The notes beneath the pieces are model-generated. The model searched no databases. It saw only the letters and a program-made list of their open reading frames with translations, and had not been told where the DNA came from. A DNA stretch of 64,000 nt from Stenotrophobium rhamnosiphilum (GTDB taxonomy: Bacteria > Pseudomonadota > Gammaproteobacteria > Nevskiales > Nevskiaceae): assembly GCF_003052265.1 (NCBI RefSeq), contig NZ_QANS01000001.1, positions 1-64,000 of the forward strand. Reading direction: 5' to 3'. Position numbers and translations under genes: made by a program. Of this stretch, positions 1-7,605 are shown in pieces (position 1 is the first letter of the stretch; every line of letters begins with the position of its first letter).

Positions 1-99
1 GTGGTGATGGCGCGGGGAGCTGTTCATGACGATCCTAAAAGACAGACGTCAGTTGTAGTAGCTCTGCGCTCGGAGCGATATCACATAAATTGGTGAGTG

Positions 100-213
100 C
101 TACACCAACGGCAGCGTCAGGCGCACACGGGTTCCAGGTTGCAACGGTAATTCCTGTGCGATTACCCGTCGGTCGGCTTCGTAATTCACCTCGCCGGAAG
201 CGGGCATTCCCAT
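100..213 (-). pseudogene. 3' remnant of an unidentified gene
   Basis: On the minus strand a 37-codon frame ends at 100-102 and reads like real protein (GEVNYEADRRVIAQELPLQ, then PGTRVRLTLPLV). The neighbouring frame just upstream (about 205-275) also reads sensibly (VVLLPDWIANTITHLAMNGN), so the two may be halves of one gene broken by a frameshift. There is no ribosome binding site and no family match that I recognise. It borders the cassette-like region and is best seen as gene debris. Confidence 0.25.
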
Positions 214-371
214 TCATAGCCAAATGGGTAATTGTATTTGCGATCCAATCTGGCAACAGTACAACCTCAGCCTGAAGAAATCAGTGCCTTACGAATGATT
301 CGTCCGAAGAAAACCGCCGAAATGCAGCAATTAATTACCGCAATTAGGCGGTCCAATTTTAGTGGGGCGGC

Positions 372-668
372 ATGAAAAATTCTGATTCATTGCTTAAGTG
401 GATGGCCATCGCACTGCCAATTCTGGCTGGCTTCTTTGTTATCTTAGGTACAACGCTTTCTATTTCTGCTACTAGAGTCGGCATCGTCCTTTTTGGCTTG
501 TCCATGACGGCCAACGGAGCACTCGTAATTAAAACTCGCCGCGTGTCATTTGCACGCCGCGCCAGAAAAGAACATTACGAGGGTTCAGACGCTTTTATTG
601 TGGGAGCAGCATCAACGGCATTTGGCATGGTGATAGCCTGCTGGGCCTTGTTCTCATGGGTGCACTGA
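372..668 (+). CDS. Small hypothetical membrane protein (integron cassette ORF)
   Basis: 98 residues, start ATG preceded by a GGGGCGG ribosome binding site. Three hydrophobic segments are visible, about residues 9-31, 33-52 and 72-96, with a basic loop (KTRRVSFARRARKEH) between the second and third that should face the cytoplasm. I do not recognise a family. The stop codon lies 7 bp before a complete attC site (676-741) in the orientation expected for an integron gene cassette, so this is very probably a cassette-borne gene. Cassette ORFs of this size are usually of unknown function and depend on an upstream promoter. Confidence 0.7.
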   Translation: MKNSDSLLKWMAIALPILAGFFVILGTTLSISATRVGIVLFGLSMTANGALVIKTRRVSFARRARKEHYEGSDAFIVGAASTAFGMVIACWALFSWVH

Positions 669-675
669 TAATACT

Positions 676-741
676 GCCTAACAAGCTGCCCCAGTCGACG
701 CCCCTGCTTCGCGGGGCCGAGTTTGAGTTTTGTCGTTAGGC
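676..741 (+). other. attC: Integron attC recombination site
   Basis: 66 bp bounded by the inverse core GCCTAAC (676-682, RYYYAAC) and the core site GTTAGGC (735-741, GTTRRRY), which are exact reverse complements. Between them lies an imperfect palindrome with a central hairpin (GCCCC ... GGGGC around a TGCTTCGC loop). Size, box sequences and position straight after an ORF are all those of attC sites recognised by integron integrases. No integrase gene is seen in the window. Confidence 0.8.
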
Positions 742-744
742 GCC

Positions 745-1077
745 ATGAACGATTCCGAAACAGCACAGCCCTCGCGGCGACAACGCATCATCGCTCTGTG
801 GTTATCGCCAGAGTTAATTCGCTGAGTATCAAAATGATCGCGCTGGGAGGCTTTCTTTTTTCTACTACTCAACGGCTGGCCCAACTGGTTAGCAGCAAAG
901 TACGCGGGCGATTCGGTAGCGCAGAAATGCACCCAACTTTCAATCATCTGGCTTGTGCCAATGTTGGGCGCAGTTGCCTCTGTTCTGGTCATCCGCGCTG
1001 ACGAAGCATCAGTTCCTACCTTCGAGGAGCAAGCCAAAAGTGGCATCAACAAGCATGACAGTGACACAGCGCCATAA
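745..1077 (+). pseudogene. Decayed cassette ORF with two in-frame TGA codons
   Basis: Directly after the attC core site an ATG (745) opens a frame of 26 codons (MNDSETAQPSRRQRIIALWL...) that stops at TGA 823, meets a second TGA at 835, and then continues in the same frame as a convincing protein to TAA 1075: WEAFFFLLLNGWPNWLAAKY, a second hydrophobic stretch (IIWLVPMLGAVASVLVI) and a hydrophilic tail. Read through, it would be a membrane protein of about 110 residues. I recognise no family. It looks like a cassette gene inactivated by nonsense mutations; recoding is the unlikely alternative. Confidence 0.5.
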
Positions 1078-1208
1078 ACTGCTGCTCAACCGGCGTTTAA
1101 TGACTGCTTTAGGGCGACGAGCTTTGCGTTGTGACTGGCGACTGTTGACACTGATCAGCCAATCAGAAAGATCCAACATGCGTATTTTAGAATGAGGCAA
1201 ACACTGCG

Positions 1209-1562
1209 ATGAGTATCAAGATTTCCCCACTGCACGCCAACGATCGAGAAGCTTGGGAGACACTGGCGCGTGCATACAAGGCGTTCTATCAAACCGAGAC
1301 AGCGCACGCTGAATACGATCAAGCATGGCAACGACTTCTGGCGCACGAGGGGGTCTTTGGATTAGCAGCAAGGCTAGACGATAAAATCGTCGGCATCTCG
1401 CATCACCTATTCCATGCCAGCGCCTGGGCGAACACAGTCTGTTACCTGCAAGACATGTATACCGCCCCTGAAGTTAGGGGGCGTGGTGTTGGCAGAGCAT
1501 TGATTTCTGCCGTTGCTGATCACGCAAGAAAGTTCGGAGCTGTTCGTTATTACTGGCACTAA
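1209..1562 (+). CDS. GNAT family N-acetyltransferase, C-terminally truncated
   Basis: 117 residues. The N-terminal GNAT fold is present, including the acetyl-CoA pyrophosphate-binding loop in motif A (VRGRGVGRALI, about residues 89-99) followed by the helix ISAVADHARKFGA. The protein stops at RYYWH, just where family members normally go on for some 30 residues with a beta-alpha unit (typically a HTxESNxxAxxLY-like stretch). None of the three frames after the stop restores it, so the end was probably replaced by recombination. Start ATG is preceded only by a weak GCGATG context. It may be a non-functional or altered acetyltransferase; the substrate is unknown. Confidence 0.65.
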   Translation: MSIKISPLHANDREAWETLARAYKAFYQTETAHAEYDQAWQRLLAHEGVFGLAARLDDKIVGISHHLFHASAWANTVCYLQDMYTAPEVRGRGVGRALISAVADHARKFGAVRYYWH

Positions 1563-1690
1563 GCGGACATGCGAGGCGGTACATTTTGAGGTGCCATGAT
1601 TGGCATGTTTTGGGTGGCCGTCAGCGAACTGCCCTAAGCGCACTTTCGCGACCAAGTTTAATATTGGCGCTCCATCAGTCAGAAACTCCG

Positions 1691-2179
1691 ATGAATTCGC
1701 AATTGCCATCCGACCTGTATATCAGGCCAATGTCCGAGCAGGATGTAGATAGGCTCTTGGAAATGGAGAGCGACCCTTCTGTTATGCAATTTACGAGCGG
1801 AAGAATCACCCCGACGCTAGAACGTCGCCAAGATGTGATTCACTACTTGCAACAAGCTCGGACCGATACCGGACATTGGGCTGTTGAGAAGAAAGGCAAT
1901 TTTATTGGTTGGGTAAGCTTGACCAATTGGAAACCAGATGGACGACACCAAATTGCGTACCGCTTTTGCGCGAGTGAATGGGGGAACGGATACGCAACGA
2001 CAGCGGCATCCGCGCTTGTGGACTATGCTTTCACAACCTTAAATATTTCTGCTCTGGTTGCTGTTGTCTGGCCAGATAATCTAGCGTCGGCAGCTGTCCT
2101 TCGTAAATTAAATTTCAAGTATGAAAAGGACGCACTGAATCAGGAAGTGATTGTTCACCTGTATTCGCGGCTTCGATAA
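1691..2179 (+). CDS. GNAT family N-acetyltransferase (RimJ/RimL-like)
   Basis: 162 residues from ATG 1691, chosen because homologous sequence begins here (LYIRPMSEQDVDRLLEM) and upstream codons look non-coding. The architecture is that of the Acetyltransf_3 group: strand-helix at the N-terminus, a central WVSLTNW strand, the acetyl-CoA loop EWGNGYATTAASAL (about residues 97-110) and the conserved VVWPDNLASAAVLRKLNF segment, in which N and the LRKLNF helix pack on CoA. Length is normal and the reading frame is intact, unlike its neighbours. The substrate could be a protein N-terminus or a small amine; nothing here decides. Confidence 0.75.
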   Translation: MNSQLPSDLYIRPMSEQDVDRLLEMESDPSVMQFTSGRITPTLERRQDVIHYLQQARTDTGHWAVEKKGNFIGWVSLTNWKPDGRHQIAYRFCASEWGNGYATTAASALVDYAFTTLNISALVAVVWPDNLASAAVLRKLNFKYEKDALNQEVIVHLYSRLR

Positions 2180-2289
2180 TGTCCGCTCTCGGCACTGACC
2201 AGCCCAAAACTGAGATTTGTGCTGACCTAAAGCGTCTGTAAAACTCGGGAATATCCAGGAGGAAGTGACGTGAGTCCTTCGCGCAAGCT

Positions 2290-2643
2290 ATGAATATTGT
2301 TCAATACGGAATAATCCTGTTTGTCGAGAAGTATGAAGAGTGAGTGACTTTCTATCGAGATTTAGTGTCGCTTGAGGTCGCCTATACAAAACACTCACTG
2401 ACCTGCTTTCACTTCGGTTCGGCGTATCTATTGGTTGAGCAAAGTGACGGAAACTCACGTCAAGAAAATGGGCACAATAAGAATCCAACTGTTCTTCGCT
2501 TCGATGTCACGAACTTAGAGGCCGCAGCGACGGAACTCGAAAGCAAAGGCGTCTCGGTGGAAAGACAGTTATTCGATTGGGGACACATTGGCGTGTTCTC
2601 TGATCCCGATGGGAATCGTTGCGAACTGAAATTCGCGCCTTAA
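2290..2643 (+). pseudogene. VOC/glyoxalase-like protein with internal TGA
   Basis: ATG 2290 begins a typical vicinal-oxygen-chelate domain (MNIVQYGIILFVEKYEE), but codon 18 is TGA (2341-2343) exactly where relatives usually have a residue before the xFYRD motif. The same frame then continues VTFYRDLVSLEVAY to a complete domain ending FSDPDGNRCELKF (2643). Read through, it would be 117 residues, a normal length for the family. Either the gene is inactivated, or translation restarts at GTG 2344 and gives a 99-residue protein lacking the first strand. The stop overlaps a CCTTAACAATTCGTTG sequence resembling the left half of an attC site. Confidence 0.6.
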
Positions 2644-2914
2644 CAATTCGTTGCTCGAATCTACGCTGAATGTCCGCAATTGGCACAACCCCGCCCATGG
2701 CGGAAGTTTCGGGATTTTGCATCCGCGCCCCAAAGCCGTCAGTCAGACAACAGCCTGTTCCTTGCTTTCCAGTGTCGAGGCCGGTTGCCTAGATGAACCG
2801 GCAAAAAGAGAGCGAGACACTTATGGCCAACCCGACTACCATGTCAGAAGGCGTAAAGAAGGAACCAAGCGATCAAGGTTGCCAAACACGCCGGTCCACT
2901 CCCCGGAGCGCTGC

Positions 2915-4552
2915 GTGAAGAACCAAGTCCGTCGAATCGGCACTGTTGCGTTGTTACTGCAGCTTGTCGTACTGCTTATGCTCTCCCCTTCCGCTTCGGC
3001 TCAAAAGCTGTCGCCGGAGCTGGAGGCACTCCGTGGAGAATCGTATCGGCTCTTTCAGAGTGCCAGACAGTACGACGCGGGACTCTCCTCCCTGCGGGAA
3101 CTACATAGCCGCACGGAAGAGGCCTATGGCCAAGATTCGTCGGAGGTGGCTCGCGTTCTCTCCGACTTTGGCTTCTTCTACCTGTACTACCTAGGTGACT
3201 CCGCACGTGCAGAGTCGTTCTATAAGAGATCGCTAACCCTTTATGAGAAGCAGCCACAGGGGCAGCAGCAGGAATATTCGATGTGTAATGATCTCTTGGA
3301 AATAGGCAAATTCACTTATAGCCGCACCGAGTATGAGTCTGCAGTCCCACTCTTTGAACGTGCGTTGCGTTGCATGGAGATTGATCAGGGAAAGAGAAGC
3401 TGGACAACGTTCAACGTTCTGGATCACCTCGGTGACGCCTATCGCATCCTGCACACGCACCCCGGCATGGTCGCCAAGGCGGATCAGCTATTCGAATATT
3501 TGATGCCAGTGCTGGAGAGCATCTATGGCCCGAATGACATCCAGGTGGCAACGCTGCTGAGGAAGCAAGCAGCGTCATATGTGAAGCGCAAGGAATGGCT
3601 CGTGGCAGCCGGCATGCGATCGCAAGCAATGGCAATTGTCGAGACCCACGAGAATCAACCCGACCCAGATTCCAAATGGCTGAAGCTCAAGGCAAACCTG
3701 CTTCAAGACCAGGTGTCCGCGCACCGCGAGTCGAACGGCTATGTGACGGACATGATTGCGCTGGAATACCAGGCCCGCCTAGTCGCGGTAGATGAGAAGT
3801 TGTATGGCGCGAATGGTTCGAGAACCAACTCCGATCGGAAATTCCTGGATGACTGGCGCAGCCGTTCCTTCTATGAGCCCAAGATGAGGGACGGGGGATC
3901 ACCCTGGATTTATGACGACGTCGATCACGGTGAATGCGTCGATGTGGTAGGAGTTCCGCCGACAAGATTTAACGAAATGGCCTACGGGCTCTACAAGCTG
4001 ATCAACAACTGCAGCTATGCGGTCAAGTTGTTGGTATGTCTCCACACCGACCGTGCTGACAAAAAGCCGAGCCCGGACTTCGACCGGCATCAGGATGGGG
4101 TTCCCTGTCCCGGCTTCGGTTGGGGCGGAACGACGCTGAAGGCGAAGGAGACAAAGAGCGAACGCACCTGGTACGAGTATCGCAATATCAAGTGGAAGGT
4201 CAGGGCTTGCCGCGAGGGCTGGGACTTTGCCACAGAAGACGGCGAACCTCTGCCGTTCAGGAGCCTGATTGACGACAACTACACCTGTCGCAGGATCAGG
4301 TCGGATGACGAGCCTTCGTCCCCCCGCAGTAACACTGCGCCCTCCCAAGCGGCGGAGTCTCCCAGAGCGACATTCGAGTGCGAAATGGAGCCCGGCGATT
4401 TTTGGCGAGCAAAAGGGGGCTACGAAATCGCGGGGTGGAATCCAGTTACAGGAAAAGCCAGTTGTTGGAGCGACTCCGCGGGGAGCGTCCGCGACACCTC
4501 GCCTGCGAATGGATCGAAACGTAAGTGCGGCAAGATATGTACCGCAAACTAG
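2915..4552 (+). CDS. Secreted TPR-repeat protein with Cys-rich C-terminus
   Basis: 545 residues from GTG 2915, chosen because it gives a clean signal peptide (MKNQVRRIGTVALLLQLVVL, cleavage near ASAQ, residue 30) with a GGAG-like ribosome binding site 6 bp before it. Residues 30-300 are helical repeats of the TPR type (for example FFYLYYLGDSARAESFYKRS and YESAVPLFERALR). The second half is different: a domain with paired Cys (GECVDVVG, NNCSYAVKLLVC, GVPCPGF, KVRACREGW), a proline/serine linker, and a short Cys-containing tail (TFECEMEPGDFW to CGKICTAN). It is probably periplasmic or exported, with disulfides. The function is unknown. The gene stands alone between cassette debris and a TetR gene. 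Confidence 0.65.
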   Translation: MKNQVRRIGTVALLLQLVVLLMLSPSASAQKLSPELEALRGESYRLFQSARQYDAGLSSLRELHSRTEEAYGQDSSEVARVLSDFGFFYLYYLGDSARAESFYKRSLTLYEKQPQGQQQEYSMCNDLLEIGKFTYSRTEYESAVPLFERALRCMEIDQGKRSWTTFNVLDHLGDAYRILHTHPGMVAKADQLFEYLMPVLESIYGPNDIQVATLLRKQAASYVKRKEWLVAAGMRSQAMAIVETHENQPDPDSKWLKLKANLLQDQVSAHRESNGYVTDMIALEYQARLVAVDEKLYGANGSRTNSDRKFLDDWRSRSFYEPKMRDGGSPWIYDDVDHGECVDVVGVPPTRFNEMAYGLYKLINNCSYAVKLLVCLHTDRADKKPSPDFDRHQDGVPCPGFGWGGTTLKAKETKSERTWYEYRNIKWKVRACREGWDFATEDGEPLPFRSLIDDNYTCRRIRSDDEPSSPRSNTAPSQAAESPRATFECEMEPGDFWRAKGGYEIAGWNPVTGKASCWSDSAGSVRDTSPANGSKRKCGKICTAN

Positions 4553-4697
4553 GTCTTGCTGCGCGGCAGTTGAGTCGGGCTGCAGCTCCCAAAGAGGCCA
4601 TTCGCGAGCTTCCGCTCATGGCACATACAGGACATCACTGCAGAACTAACCCGATATCTCTCTTTCAGTTCTCAAAGCGTGTTCTGAATTTTCCAGC

Positions 4698-5324
4698 CTA
4701 ACGAACGATTGGCTTTAATCCGTTCCAATAAAGAGTAGAGAAGAGTTCGACGACCCGCGATCTGGGAGTGTCCGGATTCTTGCGCCACCACTTTGCCAAC
4801 TGCTCGCCGCCACCAGAGAGTACATGCGCACAGGCGACGATCATTTCATCATCCACGCCAGGCTTCACATCGTTTTTTAGAAAACCGACAATAAGCATGG
4901 TGGTGATATTTCTAAGGCGATCCGCTTCCACGACTGCGGGCCCTGCTACTGCTGCGCCACCCCCGAATAGCACATCCCACGACGCACTACTGTGCTCAAC
5001 GAAACTGAAATATGCATCCATGCCAGCAGTGAGTCGCTCGGATGGAGTTTTTGCTGCCGTTACTGCATTGATCATCCCAGCCGCGAGCTTCTCACGAGCC
5101 TTTCGAAGGCAAGCGAGATAGATGCCGTCTTTAGATTTAAAGTAGTTGTAGACCATAGGCCGAGTCACTTTTGCTGCGGCGGCAATATTTTCGACAGAAG
5201 TGCCTTGATAGCCTTGCTGACCGAAAAGGTGTTCAGCAATGTTGAGCAGCTGCTCCTCCCGAAATGCGCGAGGAACGCGGCCGTGACGATGACCTTTGAC
5301 GGCGTTGACAGCTCTTACGGCCAT
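4698..5324 (-). CDS. TetR/AcrR family transcriptional regulator
   Basis: 208 residues. The N-terminal helix-turn-helix spans about residues 20-66 (FREEQLLNIAEHLFGQQGY, then TSVENIAAAAKVTRPMVYNYF, the recognition helix region ending in the YNYFKSKDGIY signature of the family). The rest is the helical ligand-binding and dimer domain. The gene is divergent from a lipoprotein hydrolase at 5440, and the 115-bp gap carries three palindromes, so it most likely represses both itself and the hydrolase until an effector, perhaps an ester or amide substrate, binds. The effector cannot be deduced. Confidence 0.85.
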   Translation of the reverse strand: MAVRAVNAVKGHRHGRVPRAFREEQLLNIAEHLFGQQGYQGTSVENIAAAAKVTRPMVYNYFKSKDGIYLACLRKAREKLAAGMINAVTAAKTPSERLTAGMDAYFSFVEHSSASWDVLFGGGAAVAGPAVVEADRLRNITTMLIVGFLKNDVKPGVDDEMIVACAHVLSGGGEQLAKWWRKNPDTPRSRVVELFSTLYWNGLKPIVR

Positions 5325-5364
5325 TAGAAAATGCCTCTAAATTGACAGCAAGAAAAATTGTATA

Positions 5365-5425
5365 TTACAGTCCTGTAACTTACATAGTTGTAAGTCATAA
5401 ATATTTACTACAGCTACGACTGTAG
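5365..5425. promoter_or_regulatory. Triple inverted-repeat operator region
   Basis: Three adjacent palindromes sit between the TetR gene and the hydrolase: TTACAG-TC-CTGTAA (5365-5378), ACTTAC-ATAGTT-GTAAGT (5378-5395) and CTACAG-CTACGA-CTGTAG (5408-5425). The first and third share the half-site (T/C)TACAG with different spacers, while the middle shares the GTAA core. They are probable binding sites for the divergent TetR protein, and the third ends 14 bp before the hydrolase start. Confidence 0.6.
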
Positions 5426-5439
5426 TGTGAGGAGATTCC

Positions 5440-7344
5440 ATGAAACAAATAGCGGCCATTGGTCTGGCTTTTGGCTTCGCTGTTTCGTTGTCTGGTTGCA
5501 GCCGTAGTGCTTCACCAGCCGCAGACAACAGTACTAGCCCTAGCTCTTCATGGAGCACGCTCGGTACGCGTGCTGAGCCAGCCGCAGCGGCAACATCGAT
5601 CACCTCGAATGCTGATGCCAAATGGGTGGACTACAACCCGCCGGCTACCTATCCCAATATGAACACCACGTTGAGCACGATCACAATGGCGGACGGCACT
5701 CAGCTATCCGCTGCGGTGACGCTGCCAGCAGACGCCAGCGGTAAGAGCGTGACGCAAGCGCTCCCGACTATTGTGACGTTGACTGGCTACAACAAAAACT
5801 CACCTGGCAACGATGCCATCAACAGCTACGCGATCACGCATGGGTACGCTCAGGTTGTCGTCGACGTGCGTGGCACTGGCGGTTCGCAGGGTCAATGGGA
5901 AGCTTTCGGCGCGACCGAACAAGGAGATGATCGTCCGATTCTCGACTGGGTGGTGGCGCAACCATTTTGCAATGGTCGCATCGGTCTCTATGGCGGGTCA
6001 TTGCTGGCGATCAATGCCGCACTGGCTGCAGCCAAGAACCATCCAGCGGTGAAGGCGGCGTTCTTGATCGTGCCGATGGCGGATGGTTATCGCGATATCG
6101 TCTTCACAGGCGGCCAAACCAATTTAGGCTTCATTCCACTATGGCTAGGCTTGGTCACTGCCGATAGCGTTCTGAATCCTGAAGTGCTTCAGAATCCTGC
6201 AAGCGGCATTCCGCTAGAGCTCACTCAGCTACTCAGTGCACTCACTAACTTCCAGGTGCCCTTGCTGCTCAAAGCAATTGTTGGCGACTCCGACACAGTT
6301 TATGACGGTGCTTTCTGGCAAATCCGTTCGCCGATTGAGCAGGCCAACAACATCCATGTGCCAACCTTCATCGTTGGTGGATTGCAAGACATTTTCCAGC
6401 GTGGAGAACCGCTGCTCTATGAAACCATTAAACGTAATGCGCCAGCGAAGTTGCTGATCGGCCCATGGACACACATAGCGACTGGCAATGGCCTGCCCGT
6501 AGATGGCGTGCCCGTGCTTGATCACATCACGTTGCAGTGGTTCGACAAATATCTGCGTGGGCAAGACAGCGGCGCTGAGCAACTGCCCAATGTCACTCAA
6601 TACGTTTACGGTCTCGGCCACTACGTTAGCACCACCGATTGGCCGAATCCGCAGGCCAGCGTGCAACGACTCTACATGCGCGGAGACAAGAGCCTGCGCG
6701 CGGAGCAACCTGCGCAGGGCGAGGCTAGTAACGTCACTTTGCAAGTGCCACTCAATGGCGTTTGCTCGGCCAGCGCTGCACAGTGGACCGCTGGTGCGCT
6801 CGGCGCTGTACCTTTGCCCTGCATTACTGACGACGGTCTCGCCGAAGCGTTGGATGTTCACTACGAAACCGCGCCGTTGACGAATGACCTGTATCTGAAC
6901 GGCCCCATTGCTGTTGATCTCTGGGTTTCGACAACCGGCAGCGACGGTGGCGTTGCAGTACGCGTCGACGATGTGAGCGGTAACACCGTCTCACCGCTCA
7001 CCAATGGCCTGCAGACTTTGTCGATGAGCGCAGTCGACACTACGCGCTCGCGTACACTCGACGAGCAGATTATCCAGCCTTGGCACACGTTTACTCAGGC
7101 CGCGCAGCTGACGGTTACACCGGGTGCACCGATGAAGATTTCGGTAGAAGTATTTCCGACCAGTGCGTTGATTAAGACCGGGCACAAGTTGCGTATCTCT
7201 GTCGGGCCCAGCGATTTTCCGCACGGTCTGCCACCACTGCCGAGTCTTGTAGGCGGCGTGATTGGTGCACTAACGATTTATAGCGATGCACAACATGTGT
7301 CGAGTGTATTACTGCCAGTCGTACCGACATCAACACTGCCCTAA
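5440..7344 (+). CDS. CocE/NonD-type (X-Pro dipeptidyl-peptidase-like) lipoprotein hydrolase
   Basis: 634 residues, ATG 5440 behind a GAGGAG ribosome binding site. A lipoprotein signal peptide ends in the lipobox LSGC (Cys20), so the protein is membrane anchored outside the cytoplasm. An alpha/beta hydrolase domain follows, with the nucleophile in LYGGSLLA (Ser187), acid in GGLQDIF (Asp317) and base in GPWTH (His345). The DVRGTGGSQG stretch is also typical of the S15/CocE family. The C-terminal third is the X-Pro dipeptidyl-peptidase C-terminal jelly-roll. Members cleave esters or acyl-prolyl bonds; the substrate here is unknown. It is controlled by the divergent TetR gene and followed by a strong terminator. 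Confidence 0.88.
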   Translation: MKQIAAIGLAFGFAVSLSGCSRSASPAADNSTSPSSSWSTLGTRAEPAAAATSITSNADAKWVDYNPPATYPNMNTTLSTITMADGTQLSAAVTLPADASGKSVTQALPTIVTLTGYNKNSPGNDAINSYAITHGYAQVVVDVRGTGGSQGQWEAFGATEQGDDRPILDWVVAQPFCNGRIGLYGGSLLAINAALAAAKNHPAVKAAFLIVPMADGYRDIVFTGGQTNLGFIPLWLGLVTADSVLNPEVLQNPASGIPLELTQLLSALTNFQVPLLLKAIVGDSDTVYDGAFWQIRSPIEQANNIHVPTFIVGGLQDIFQRGEPLLYETIKRNAPAKLLIGPWTHIATGNGLPVDGVPVLDHITLQWFDKYLRGQDSGAEQLPNVTQYVYGLGHYVSTTDWPNPQASVQRLYMRGDKSLRAEQPAQGEASNVTLQVPLNGVCSASAAQWTAGALGAVPLPCITDDGLAEALDVHYETAPLTNDLYLNGPIAVDLWVSTTGSDGGVAVRVDDVSGNTVSPLTNGLQTLSMSAVDTTRSRTLDEQIIQPWHTFTQAAQLTVTPGAPMKISVEVFPTSALIKTGHKLRISVGPSDFPHGLPPLPSLVGGVIGALTIYSDAQHVSSVLLPVVPTSTLP

Positions 7345-7360
7345 GTTGAAAGGGCAAAAC

Positions 7361-7386
7361 AAAAAGCCCGCGTGAGCGGGCTTTTT
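7361..7386 (+). terminator. Rho-independent terminator
   Basis: AAAAAGCCCGC-GTGA-GCGGGCTTTTT, a GC-rich stem with a T-run, 17 bp after the hydrolase stop. The A/T flanks make it work in both directions. Confidence 0.9.
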
Positions 7387-7404
7387 GTTGGCTGAGCAAG
7401 ATAC

Positions 7405-7542
7405 TCAACTTGGCGCTCTCTGCTGCTCATGCGGGCTGCGGTTGTAGAAGACCTCAATGTAATCGAACAGATCAGCTCTAGGTGATTGGTTGGAACGCAG
7501 CAAGATGGTGATCCCAACGTGGCAATGGGCGGTTATGACTGC
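7405..7542 (-). pseudogene. IS3-family transposase (OrfB) C-terminal remnant
   Basis: The minus strand reads ADLFDYIEVFYNRSPHEQQ before a stop at 7405-7407. (D/E)YIExFYNRxRxHS is the hallmark near the end of IS3-family OrfB integrases, just after the catalytic Glu helix. Upstream in the same frame (HCHVGITILLRSNQSPR, to about 7542) the match fades, and the terminal NRxRRHSxLGY part is replaced. No terminal repeats could be defined. It is a short scar of an old insertion between the hydrolase terminator and the oxidoreductase. Confidence 0.55.
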
Positions 7543-7605
7543 GCCCTAAAGGTTATGGGGCCTGACGGCTCGAGAGGCTTGAGATGCGAACGCCGCAGCA
7601 ATCGT

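Noticed and set aside
745..2643. TGA read as an amino acid (recoding) in the cassette region
   Set aside because: Other genes in the window use TGA as a normal stop (for example minD, the lpxH-neighbour operons and the SDR at 8841), and no selenocysteine-type stem was recognised; nonsense mutation is simpler.
2651..2914. N-terminal extension of the TPR protein to 633 residues
   Set aside because: Residues before the GTG at 2915 show no protein-like pattern, and the GTG start gives a proper signal peptide.
4269..4649. 126-codon ORF overlapping the TPR gene 3' end
   Set aside because: Out-of-frame shadow of a coding region with arginine/proline-rich content and no ribosome binding site.
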